A DNA stretch of 64,000 nucleotides from the NCBI GenBank assembly GCA_047967505.1, contig CM106540.1. One strand, given 5' to 3'. This stretch comes from Dipteris shenzhenensis (lineage: Eukaryota > Polypodiophyta > Polypodiopsida > Gleicheniales). Positions 57,201 through 62,515 of this stretch are shown in pieces (the first letter of the stretch is position 1; each line of letters begins with the position of its first letter). Below the pieces are notes generated by a model. That model was not told where the DNA came from. It saw only the letters and a program-made list of their open reading frames with translations, and searched no databases. A program made the translations under genes and the position numbers.

Positions 57201-58976
57201 TTGTGCACTAGATGTAATTTCCTTTGTGAGAGTTTTGGACAATTCTTTTGAAATCTTTGTTTGGCCTTCATCTCGTGGTGCTGTAAGAAGTAACTTTTCG
57301 TTAAGCTTCTTTTTTGAAAGGATGAAAAAAATGTGGCTTGCAATGCAAGCATTGGACCTTGTGGACTCTTGGAGGATAGGATTTTGGCCATACACAAGCA
57401 CACTTCATCCCTATGACGTACGTCTAGGTGCTGGGCCTTTATGCCTTTTGTAGTTTTATCTCTTTAGAAGGCTTTCTTGTATGTGACAAAGAGTATAGGT
57501 TGAATAATTGTTCTTGACAAATTAGAAACTGAGACAAAAATGAGAGCACCTTTAAGGATGGTTTGAAGTGGGAGCAAGAAATTGGAATAAAAACGGGAGG
57601 AGTTCTGAATGAGGCAGTCAAGAGTGACCAGACCATGAGACAGCTTTCCATTTCAAGTTCAGGTGACACTTTTGGCTTGTGAAAATATACAGTGCATGTT
57701 TGCTGGGATTGTCTCTTTAATGCAGTGATAATTGTGATAATGTACAGTGCATAATTTCTAGACTCAGTAATCATTTAAGGAGAATTTTTAGTGGGTGTGA
57801 AGAGTGGAGGTTTGGGACTGAAGCTACAGTAAGGCATGCATGAACTGTTCAAACTTAGGTGGTGCTTCGGTTTGTAACTTATTCAGTGGATGAGTGCAGG
57901 TACTAGATGCAAATGTTGTGATTCCCCGGAACTCATTGGTGGAGGTCAATCAGTCTGGTCTTTTAATGGAAACACTCATAGACATTACACCCCGCAGTCC
58001 CCTCCCACAGCCCACAGTGGGCCCACTTGATCCACGCTGCTCTGAGGAAGGCCTTATCGTGTGTGACAGGCAAAAAATCAAAGGGGAGCAAGGTGTGAAT
58101 CTTGATGAGATGGTGGGTATATTCACCAAGCTTGCTAGAGAAGTCGATGCAATAGGCATCAGTCAAGTTTACAACTTGGCAGATCGTATAGGGAAATCTG
58201 TGGAAGATGCCAAGCCTCTGCTCAACAGGGTATATATCATCTTCTCTGTAGACTTCAATTCACAATCAAGAAGCGTAAATGTGGTTTGGGATATCTACTC
58301 ATCATCTGAGTTCGTAAGCAGCAAGCAGCTGCTCACAGTGAATATGTTGCTGTTGAAATCTTTTGTGGCTTGTTAATACTGCTTATTACAATGTTAAAGC
58401 TGCCATTGTAGGTTGAAGCATTGGCACAAGAGCTTGAGCCTCTACTTAAAGAGGTACAGGGTGGTGGCCTCATAAAAGAAGTTGAGCAGCTTGCAAAAGC
58501 CCTCACTGATGCAAGCATAGATTTGAAGAGATTAAATGATTCAGTTTTGACTCCAGAGAACACAGAGCTGCTCCGCCAGTCTGTAACAACACTTACTAAG
58601 ACACTGAAGAATGTTGAGGTACATGCCTTTAATGTCATAGATGTAATTTGGATTTCTGTGTGACAACCAATGGCTTTAAGGAGGTTTGACTTGCATTGCT
58701 GCTTCTATGTTGTATTGTGCTTGCTGCCTGCCCAAGACCTTCTTGTTACTGTTTTTGGGCTTAAGACTTGCAGAGCGTGAATGTACTGTTGTTCCTGCCT
58801 GCTGTGTGCGAATTTTCATGCATCACTGCTGCTTGAATTGTAAAGACAGTCTGAAGTTTTGTCATATGATCTTGCAGAGCATCAGTGGAGATGTAAGTGG
58901 CCTTACTGGGGATGCAGCCACTAGACATAATTTAAAGCATTTAATTGAGTCCTTGAGCCGACTAGTGGCAGACTAA
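25204..58976 (+). CDS. TGD2: TGD2, chloroplast MlaD-like lipid-transfer protein, four exons
   Basis: TGD2 is the substrate-binding subunit of the TGD1-2-3 ABC complex that brings ER-derived lipid through the inner chloroplast envelope. Exons are 25204-25905, 57900-58229, 58412-58618 and 58878-58976, all with GT-AG introns of phase 0. The joined protein has 445 residues, against 381 in Arabidopsis. Residues 1-120 look like a transit peptide with a longer linker. GIPRSLWRQ (133-141) and [13 protein letters not shown] (148-160) precede a membrane span at about 158-179. The MlaD domain runs from about 186 to 265 and is split by intron 1 between VVVQ and [13 protein letters not shown]. The helical C-terminal region carries TPENTELL and ends SLSRLVAD. 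The ATG at 25204 (MIGSGG) is chosen because the frame upstream is only GA repeat. The protein appears intact. Confidence 0.95.
26649..26892. repeat. Direct duplication of about 141 bp beside an LTR
   Basis: Two copies of a segment starting CTGTGTAA-CAATCCATATCG and running to CATTCATTA(C/T)GTATTGG(C/A) lie side by side, at 26649 and 26790. The second copy ends where the truncated Copia LTR begins. Confidence 0.8.
26893..27286 (-). repeat. 3' LTR (truncated) of the RT-less Copia element
   Basis: The right edge is clear: ...CTCTAACA at 27279-27286 adjoins CCCCCTCTCAG, a polypurine tract when read on the - strand, so the LTR starts TGTTAGAGG. The segment 26899-27090 aligns with 30350-30575 (shared GGCCGACCAGG, CTACCCGACCAG and GGATCTGTC words). 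The outer part of the LTR is missing. Confidence 0.75.
27300..29907 (-). pseudogene. Copia element with RT deleted (gag, protease, integrase, RNase H)
   Basis: Read on the - strand, gag begins near 29757 ([20 protein letters not shown]) and gives the UBN2-type core at 29034-29603. A knuckle near 28985 reads [14 protein letters not shown], with His in place of the second Cys. The protease motif [11 protein letters not shown] is at about 28790-28825. Integrase pieces include [16 protein letters not shown] at 28440-28488, [17 protein letters not shown] and [10 protein letters not shown] at 28000-28130. The sequence then jumps near 27850 from the end of integrase to LRYLQGS and SDSDWG of the RNase H region, so nearly the whole RT (including YVDD) is missing. 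RNase H ends with [14 protein letters not shown] near 27345. Stops are frequent. Confidence 0.85.
30081..30590 (-). repeat. 5' LTR of the RT-less Copia element, with (AG)n expansion
   Basis: The LTR starts TGTGTAGCG immediately after a primer-site-like segment at 30069-30080 (TGGAATCAAAGC on the - strand, two mismatches to the usual initiator-tRNA site). It contains an (AG)n run at 30105-30149 and a TATATATAG box near 30303. From 30350 it aligns to the 3' LTR up to about 30575. The outer end is not matched in the other LTR and is uncertain. Confidence 0.65.
30760..30965 (+). pseudogene. Fragment related to the Penelope-like element 3' region
   Basis: CCTTCGGCATGTTT followed about 40 bases later by GGGGAGCT occurs here (from 30811) and again at 35949, where it closes the Penelope-like element. 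The translated words SAFGMF and LAFGMF correspond. It is short and bounded by an (AG)n run at 30966-30994, so the assignment is tentative. Confidence 0.35.
31190..31249 (-). repeat. (GAT)n tail of the RTE-like LINE
   Basis: On the - strand, GATGATGAGG and GATGATGATGATTATGATG words directly follow the LINE ORF. A trinucleotide tail at the 3' end is characteristic of the RTE clade. Confidence 0.6.
31250..33630 (-). pseudogene. 5'-truncated RTE-like LINE, RT frame broken
   Basis: The - strand encodes the end of the endonuclease ([17 protein letters not shown] near 33590), a linker with [15 protein letters not shown] (33240) and the [15 protein letters not shown] near 32480 holds the first catalytic Asp, [20 protein letters not shown] is near 32290, and [12 protein letters not shown] at 32160-32195 (another frame) is the catalytic YxDD box. 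A frameshift near 32190 separates the two RT parts. The post-RT region ([13 protein letters not shown], then [16 protein letters not shown]) follows to a stop near 31253. The element lacks its 5' half, as is usual after target-primed reverse transcription. It is not functional. Confidence 0.85.
33644..36122 (+). pseudogene. Penelope-like retroelement (RT), interrupted and frameshifted
   Basis: The + strand encodes a Penelope-like [23 protein letters not shown] near 34057-34120 is motif [27 protein letters not shown] at 35217-35303 is the motif B region. [12 protein letters not shown] at 35404-35440 is motif C with the catalytic DD. Downstream are [20 protein letters not shown] and [13 protein letters not shown]. 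The RT is split by a 902-bp insertion at 34140-35041, frameshifted near 35325, and carries an exact-frame 120-bp duplication at 35441-35680. I see no GIY-YIG endonuclease. Near-identical 13-14 bp words at 33631 and 36123 (AATGTTTAAATAA, AATGTTTTAAATAA) may be its target duplication. Confidence 0.8.
34140..35041. mobile_element. Dimeric 472-bp repeat inserted in the Penelope RT
   Basis: Two head-to-tail copies of a repeat lie here; the word TTTAGACTTCACAAGCAG starts at 34173 and 34645, a 472-bp period. The second copy stops at GGTATAT, the point where the copy at 59288-59637 also stops. The insertion is flanked by a 16-bp direct duplication ATGGCTGAAGTTTTTA at 34124-34139 and 35042-35057, and removing one copy plus the insert restores the RT frame ([15 protein letters not shown]). 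The repeat has no ORF. A non-autonomous retroelement is likely, since the long target duplication fits LINE- or Penelope-type integration. Confidence 0.8.
36146..36415 (+). repeat. 5' LTR of the complete Copia element
   Basis: Begins TGTTAGAATTATAG and ends AACTCTCACA. Relative to the 3' LTR it has extra ACTACTAAGG-type and AGCTTTTAGCTC insertions. Confidence 0.92.
36418..36429 (+). other. Primer-binding site of the complete Copia element
   Basis: TGGTATTAGAGC lies two bases after the 5' LTR and differs from the initiator-Met tRNA primer site by one base. Confidence 0.88.
36430..37589 (+). other. Unusually patterned 1.2-kb leader of the Copia element
   Basis: The untranslated leader has two distinct repeat domains. 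From about 36510 to 36990 the tetramer GTAC occurs about 26 times by my count, mostly as CGTAC or GTACG. From about 37100 to 37395 the word AATTTGGGGCTTT and close variants recur at least seven times, with GCAATTTC and TTTGCCCC words between. All three + frames are open over parts of the first domain; I see no known protein there. Confidence 0.8.
37590..38883 (+). pseudogene. Copia gag and protease region, with premature stops
   Basis: The frame from ATG 37590 reads MAQQNQNDF and meets TAG at 37617; the expected gag follows ([20 protein letters not shown]...NLWDYVNG) with more stops near 37728, 37933 and 38084. Gag core words are [25 protein letters not shown] and [13 protein letters not shown]. 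The knuckle [14 protein letters not shown] is intact at about 38440-38484. The protease motif [14 protein letters not shown] is at 38749-38790. A TGA at 38881 ends the open stretch, and further stops follow up to 39065. Confidence 0.88.
39066..40196 (+). pseudogene. Copia GAG-pre-integrase and integrase
   Basis: This 376-codon open stretch carries the [12 protein letters not shown] and [11 protein letters not shown] zinc-binding segments. The integrase core has the D,D,E residues in [26 protein letters not shown] and [15 protein letters not shown]. The C-terminal part has [13 protein letters not shown] and SRDVIF. It ends at TAG 40194-40196, upstream of the RT frame, where an intact Copia polyprotein would continue. 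Confidence 0.9.
40200..41919 (+). pseudogene. Copia reverse transcriptase and RNase H, one frameshift
   Basis: RT motifs are [35 protein letters not shown] with the first catalytic Asp, [11 protein letters not shown], and [12 protein letters not shown] at about 40972-41007. A frameshift near 41390-41400 separates the RT from RNase H. RNase H includes [52 protein letters not shown] and [15 protein letters not shown], ending at 41917-41919. Apart from the frameshift and the stop before 40200, the catalytic residues look intact. Confidence 0.92.
41946..42206 (+). repeat. Polypurine tract and 3' LTR of the complete Copia element
   Basis: The tract GCAGGGGGG at 41946-41954 immediately precedes the LTR at 41955-42206, which begins TGTTAGAATTATAG and ends AACTCTCACA. 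The duplication TTCAT follows. Confidence 0.92.
42239..42280. repeat. (GA)n microsatellite
   Basis: An unbroken GA run of about 42 bases lies 30 bases after the Copia element. The stretch 42281-42915 that follows is AT-rich and shows no gene or clear element. Confidence 0.9.
42921..44025. mobile_element. Solo LTR with 5-bp target duplication
   Basis: A 1,105-bp segment begins TGTTGGAAAGGTC and ends TTTCTAACA, and is flanked by TTGAG at 42916-42920 and 44026-44030. It has a TATATAAGG box near 43378 and no coding frames. These are the marks of a solo LTR left by recombination of a full element. The TATA box suggests the element read on the + strand. Its family is not recognisable from the LTR alone. 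Confidence 0.85.
44031..45964 (+). other. Unclassified stretch with a possible retroelement leader and gag start
   Basis: From 44.03 to 44.8 kb I see nothing identifiable. At 44880-45130 the sequence is rich in CAGCA and TTCAGC words, resembling a retroelement LTR or leader. From 45222 a frame MEDEFPH, a stop, then [24 protein letters not shown] and a Gln-rich run with Arg/Glu-rich tail resembles a decayed Gypsy gag start. This is weak evidence. The stretch ends at an inversion breakpoint near 45965. Confidence 0.3.
45965..49427 (+). pseudogene. Nested Copia element, main part: gag to RNase H
   Basis: The frame begins mid-gag with [22 protein letters not shown] and continues with [10 protein letters not shown], an intact knuckle [14 protein letters not shown] (46480) and the protease [12 protein letters not shown] (46650). 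[11 protein letters not shown] and [11 protein letters not shown] follow. Integrase is cut: [16 protein letters not shown] runs directly into [19 protein letters not shown] at 47286, so the second catalytic Asp and the Glu are missing. RT has [32 protein letters not shown], a stop, then CVDDL, with a frameshift near 48520. RNase H reads [15 protein letters not shown] and [13 protein letters not shown]. The missing gag N-terminus and 5' LTR lie inverted at 55785-56783. Confidence 0.9.
49457..50189 (+). repeat. 3' LTR of the nested Copia element
   Basis: The polypurine tract GAGGGGGGG precedes TGTTAGATATC at 49457; the LTR ends TTTCTTACA at 50189. It contains TATATAAGG near 49929. It is a clear homologue of the inverted LTR at 56088-56783. 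Immediately after it, ATGTG (50190-50194) is the target duplication. Confidence 0.92.
50190..51812 (+). pseudogene. Host Copia element, 3' half (integrase end, RT, RNase H)
   Basis: The sequence resumes inside an integrase: [26 protein letters not shown], then [13 protein letters not shown] and SRDVIFD. RT follows with a deletion near 50880: [21 protein letters not shown] shifts frame and jumps to [31 protein letters not shown] is at 51165-51200 and [13 protein letters not shown] near 51475. Much of RNase H is deleted; [13 protein letters not shown] closes the ORF at 51812. The matching 5' half is inverted at 56784-57410. Several stops are present. Confidence 0.88.
51944..52372 (+). repeat. 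LTR-like segment between two elements
   Basis: The purine-rich ATGGAGGGGC precedes TGTAGGCC at 51944, as a 3' LTR of the Copia element should; at the other end ...GGTTTTCA is followed by the primer-like TGGTATCGGAGCC at 52375-52387, as a 5' LTR of the downstream Gypsy element should be. It may be two abutting LTRs or one shared end. Inside, TACTCTCTTTTTCATT(T/C)GATCCTA-type words are repeated 60-70 bases apart. Confidence 0.45.
52375..55273 (+). pseudogene. Gypsy element relic: gag, RT, RNase H, part of integrase
   Basis: After the primer site, gag starts near 52493 ([15 protein letters not shown]) with a Ser/Arg/Lys-rich stretch, FTTFDGK and [11 protein letters not shown], and a worn knuckle (KKGHIAA, stop, CPEKP) near 53555-53577. 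RT gives [19 protein letters not shown], then [14 protein letters not shown] at about 53670-53780; the catalytic [10 protein letters not shown]-type segment appears shifted near 53980. RNase H and connection are at 54217-54770 ([23 protein letters not shown]). Integrase starts near 55020 with [19 protein letters not shown] and ends [21 protein letters not shown] at 55273. Protease is not recognised. Many frameshifts show it is long dead. Confidence 0.85.
55274..55780. other. Unassigned stretch next to an inversion breakpoint
   Basis: No domain is recognisable on either strand. The Gypsy integrase ends abruptly at 55273. The stretch borders the gag junction at about 55785, so it should once have been adjacent, in reverse, to sequence near 45.96 kb. 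Confidence 0.5.
55781..56087 (-). pseudogene. Nested Copia element, inverted 5' end: primer site and gag start
   Basis: On the - strand the primer site TGGTATCAGAGC (56076-56087) directly follows the LTR. Gag starts near 56022 with MAQPARL, a stop, then [36 protein letters not shown] and [13 protein letters not shown]. The sequence stops at AAATGCACAT (55781-55790). The next expected residues, [10 protein letters not shown], are found at 45970, on the other strand. Confidence 0.85.
56088..56783 (-). repeat. 5' LTR of the nested Copia element, inverted
   Basis: The 696-bp segment reads TGTTAGATATCAATG on the - strand and ends ...TTTTCTTACA, matching the LTR at 49457-50189 across its length with substitutions and small indels. 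CACAT at 56784-56788 is the complement of the ATGTG duplication. Confidence 0.92.
56784..57410 (-). pseudogene. Host Copia element, inverted 5' half (integrase)
   Basis: The - strand encodes [68 protein letters not shown] and, at the very end, NKFWLDAVM at 56784-56812. The next residues CANHVLNRS are at 50190 on the + strand. An upstream zinc-binding region is worn (CEGC-type remnants near 57390). The element is cut off near 57410. Confidence 0.88.
57900..58229 (+). CDS. TGD2: TGD2 exon 2
   Basis: Exon 2 encodes 110 residues. The acceptor GAGTGCAG precedes GTACTAGATGC; the sequence continues the MlaD fold ([20 protein letters not shown]) and enters the helical region ([19 protein letters not shown]). 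The donor is AACAGG/GTATAT. Confidence 0.93.
58412..58618 (+). CDS. TGD2: TGD2 exon 3
   Basis: Exon 3 encodes 69 residues of amphipathic helix ([15 protein letters not shown] to LTKTLKNVE), including the conserved TPENTELL segment. It is bounded by CATTGTAG and GAG/GTACAT. Confidence 0.92.
58878..58976 (+). CDS. TGD2: TGD2 exon 4
   Basis: The last exon encodes 32 residues ([19 protein letters not shown] to SRLVAD) and the TAA stop. The acceptor is GATCTTGCAG. The ending agrees with the usual TGD2 C-terminus. Confidence 0.92.
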   Translation, partial: SISGDVSGLTGDAATRHNLKHLIESLSRLVAD

Positions 58977-59287
58977 CTCATTATAAGCTCTTGGATTGAG
59001 ATTTTTTTCCTCAACAGGAGGTACAAGTATACTGACACAATTATTGGGAAGAAGAGCTTTGTACATCCAACATGATTATTGGATGGCAGATTTGTTAGAT
59101 TGAATCACTTGCAGTCTTTCAAACTAGAAGGCAGACACAGTTTTATGGTTTATTTCTCTGTGAAGCAAATGTAGTTTGAGGTTATCGTGGTTGTGGAAGT
59201 GCCTCGTGCAATTCAATGGCTTGTCTTGATGTCCATAAAGAGGAGTTTCAAATTGCAATTTTTTACTTGGGGTGCCTGTGCAGGACA

Positions 59288-59637
59288 ACTGAGATTTAAT
59301 TATGTTTTGATTAGCCTTCTCCTTTAGTGCTAGCCTTCGTCATGGCTGAGTCTACCCTTCCCTCCGGAGTGCCGACAGAAACTCAGTATGGAGACTTTGT
59401 ATAAATGGATGCTCAAGTATGTGTGGGTGTGTCGATATATTATCATGTTTATAATGGTCTACACCCACTGTTGGGTGCTGATGACGTATGTGGGGATGTC
59501 ATAGCAGCTAGTCCCTGCTATGTGATGGATTTTATGGTTTTCAACCTTATGAGTGACTATCATGAGATTGAAACTGCATGGTTATGTTTTTAGAGGATCA
59601 GTTTGGGCATGTTCTTGGACTCCTCTAGGTATATGTT
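59288..59637. repeat. Third copy of the 472-bp repeat family
   Basis: This copy lies 3' of TGD2. It shares AGCCTTCTCCTTTAGTGCTA, GGAGTGCCGACAGAAACTCA, AAATGGATGCTCAAGTATGT and the terminal TCTAGGTATATG with the dimer at 34140-35041, with more substitutions and a deletion near 59445. It begins inside the unit, so it is truncated at its left side. Confidence 0.85.
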
Positions 59638-59782
59638 GGTGGAATTTCAATTGAATCTACTTATCTGAACTAAATGCTGGGCCCTGGCTTCACCGTGTCT
59701 AGTATATCATTTACAATCTTTATTTGTTGATAAGCCTTAAGCATTCGGATCTATGGAACAATCCACTCTTGGCGTCGAACTT

Positions 59783-59784
<2 letters not shown>

Positions 59785-59867
<83 letters not shown>

Positions 59868-59980
59868 CAATGTATGACAAAGTAGGGAAGACGAATGATG
59901 AATGGTTATATATATATATATATATATTTCGATGTATGACAAAGTAAAGAAAAATGAGAAGACGAATGATGAATGGTTTT
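59785..59980. repeat. (CT)n(TA)n(T)n microsatellite and short direct repeat
   Basis: About 32 bases of CT, 34 of TA and 17 of T are followed by two copies of ATGTATGACAAAGTA and GAAGACGAATGATGAATGGT about 60 bases apart, separated by a second TA run. Confidence 0.9.
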
Positions 59981-61380
59981 GAAGTTTATGGAATAAAGGA
60001 AGATAGAAATATATTTTCTATCTCACATAGGCGTTGCACTAAACAGGGAGACTTTTGTCTTTAGCATGTGCTACATTCTTTCGCCTTCATGCTTACACAC
60101 TCTTTTAACCCTTGCTTAGTTGTTTTGTAGCTCCAAAATCTCCTTCAAGTTCAAGTCGCAACGTAAGTGGACTTCGCACCTTTTGAGATTTTTGCAATGC
60201 AAAGGGTCTTTTTCTCTTTCTTTAGAGGGGTCTTTTTCCCTTGCCACATGTTCCCTTCACATTTTTCCTTTTTTTTTTCTTTTGTCTTGTTTTGGTGCAT
60301 TTTTTGTTGTTGGTCTGCTATTTTCAACATGTACTTTGCATTTCAATTTTCATTTGGAAAGACTGTGGTGCTTTTTTTCTTAGATAGTATGTTTACCTTG
60401 GCTCACATAAAAGAGCCTACCCAAAATTCGTACTGCGGCTTATAGTCATTTTGTTCACAATGAAAATATGTAGTTAGGTTGAAATAAAAATTAGAGTAGA
60501 AATTAACATGTTTTATCCATACTCATGTAGCTTTGCCATTTCAGTAGCTAAGAATTGCCCATGAATTGTGAGAGGGAGAATGATATTCCAAAATAGGGTA
60601 AGGTCTATAAGAGGAGGTGCTATCTCACAAAAACAAAGAGTTTGGATGCAAACTATCTATGAAACCTACATTTGGATTTGGTAGCAAAAGAATAGATACT
60701 ATGAAAGTTTATAGTGAAGGATCCTAGAAAATTGTGATCAAGTGTTTAGGTGCAACAAGGAGTGACAAAGTAGCAAACTATCCAGAAAGGAAGACATGGT
60801 TCAAAAATTCTTATGTTTGAGGACGAATTAGCTAATAAGCAAGAGTGTAACAGGAGAATCAATCTTTAATGGTGGTGGTAAATATGATTGTCATGTGCTT
60901 TTGAAAATGACAGGTTTTATAATTTAAAAAGTAGCTCTACGTGGTACTATGCATGATTTTTTTTTGAAAAGAGCATTAAACCTATTGAACTTAGAGTCAT
61001 CTCCCTTACATTATAAGTTAAAAGATGCATTCACGAAGGCTAATTAGAGAAGGATAAATGGGATACCCTAGTGGCATCCTTACAAGGAGTTGATATTATT
61101 TTGGGTATGCCTTGGAGACACTAGTACAATCCTAAGACTATGATTCTCATCAAATGTGGATTTTAGGGATAGCGCTCTATTGAACCACAGTTAGGCTAAG
61201 AGAGCACCAAGAAAAGGGAGGAGAGTTTCTTAATTTTGGTAAATTTTTTTTAATTTTTTGATTTCTTTTCAAGAAATAATACCACCTTATCCAAATCCTA
61301 AAGATTGTAGGATAGAGAATTTACTAAGTAACATGCCATCGTGCAAAGCATTGTTAAGATTAAACATGATTAAACAAAAA
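59981..61380. other. AT-rich intergenic stretch, no gene recognised
   Basis: Only short frames are present, including a Phe/Leu-rich one at 60120-60445 that reflects T-rich sequence. Towards 61250-61390 the sequence probably belongs to the start of the Gypsy relic. Confidence 0.5.
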
Positions 61381-62235
61381 AGAAATAGAGACAAGTGGAG
61401 AAGTTATTAGATAGAGGGTCGATACAACCTAGCGATTCTCCATATGGAGCACCCTTTTTTTGGGTAAAAAAGAAGAATAGTATTGATCGTATGTGCACTG
61501 ATTGTAGAGCACTAAATCAAATTACAGCAAAGAATAAGTACTTCAACCATAGAGTTGATGGTTTGCTGGGCAAATTAAGAGGGGACAAGGTATTTAGTAA
61601 ATTTGAACTTAGATCTGGATATCGCCAAGTTGGTATGGAAAAGGAAGACATTTAAGACTCGATCGAGGCATCATGTGTTCATAGTTATGGCTTTTGGGTT
61701 GACCAATTCTTTAACAACCTTTACTAGATGATGAATCAAAACTTCCTCATACATCAAGATTGCATTTTAGTATTTTTTGATGACATACTAGTCATTGGTA
61801 AAGACATAGACGAATGCAAGAAACACCCAAAACCAATCTTTACACTCTTAAAGGAGGACCAACTTTATCTTCATCCTAAAGAGACGTTTCTTCCAAGAAG
61901 ATTTGGGCCATATTGTATCTACTTTTGAGAATTGTATCTTAATTGTGAAAATAGTACTTTCTTGAAAGACCAAATTAAATATTTGGGCCACATTATATTT
62001 TCTTATGGAATTCATGTAGATACAAAGGAAATAGAATGTATTCTTACATGGTTGAGACATTAAAATATACACATGTTGAGATATTTTTTGGGGTTATGTA
62101 TCTTTTGTAGGAAGTTTGTCAATATCTCTGCATTTATTAAAGATCCATTGATAGAACTTCTTACAAAGGCAAAGGGTTTTTTTGTCACTCGTGGAAAAAT
62201 TTTCATCCTTTTGAGTCTCAATTGTACTCATGTCT
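61381..62235 (+). pseudogene. Gypsy reverse transcriptase fragment
   Basis: The + strand reads MEKLLDRGSIQPSDSPYGAP, then MCTDCRALNQITAKNKYF and KVFSKFELRSGYRQVGM (the first catalytic Asp is replaced by Glu). The catalytic box FFDDILVIGKDIDEC is at about 61775-61820, followed by IKYLGHIIFSYGI and FLGLCIFCRKFV. Several frameshifts, stops and a duplicated segment near 61900-61970 show decay. RNase H and integrase are not seen. Confidence 0.85.
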
Positions 62236-62515
62236 AGGAATGATAAACTATCAATGGGGGAACCTCGACTTAACGAGGTTACAAGGTAGTGTTGAGAAAT
62301 CAATAATCTAAAGTGACTAGACTCAGGAGCCTTCACTTGCAATACCATGTAAAACGCATGCCTTCTAAGACTTTCAAATTGACACACTTTCACTCATTGC
62401 CCTCTTATCGCTCTCATCTATCAGAATGATTTGAACACAACTCACACGTTCTATGAAAGAGGTACAGAATGTCATATTGGAAACTTGTAAATACACAATG
62501 TAAATTAACAAAACC
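62236..62515. other. Short unassigned stretch
   Basis: It contains a small inverted repeat AACCTCG-ACTTAA-CGAGGTT near 62261-62281. No gene is recognised. Confidence 0.5.

Larger units (their letters stand above)
25906..57899 (+). other. TGD2 intron 1, about 32 kb, filled with nested elements
   Basis: Donor GTATGTCTG at 25906 and acceptor GAGTGCAG at 57892-57899 flank exons whose protein sequence is continuous with known TGD2 (VVVQ/VLDAN). Its 31,994 bp hold at least eight mobile elements on both strands. The first 740 bases (25906-26640) and the last 490 (57411-57899) hold nothing I can identify and may be original intron sequence. Confidence 0.9.

Noticed and set aside
60120-60445. Phe/Leu-rich ORF resembling a membrane protein
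   Set aside because: It reflects a T-rich stretch; there are two overlapping frames of the same kind and no conserved motif.
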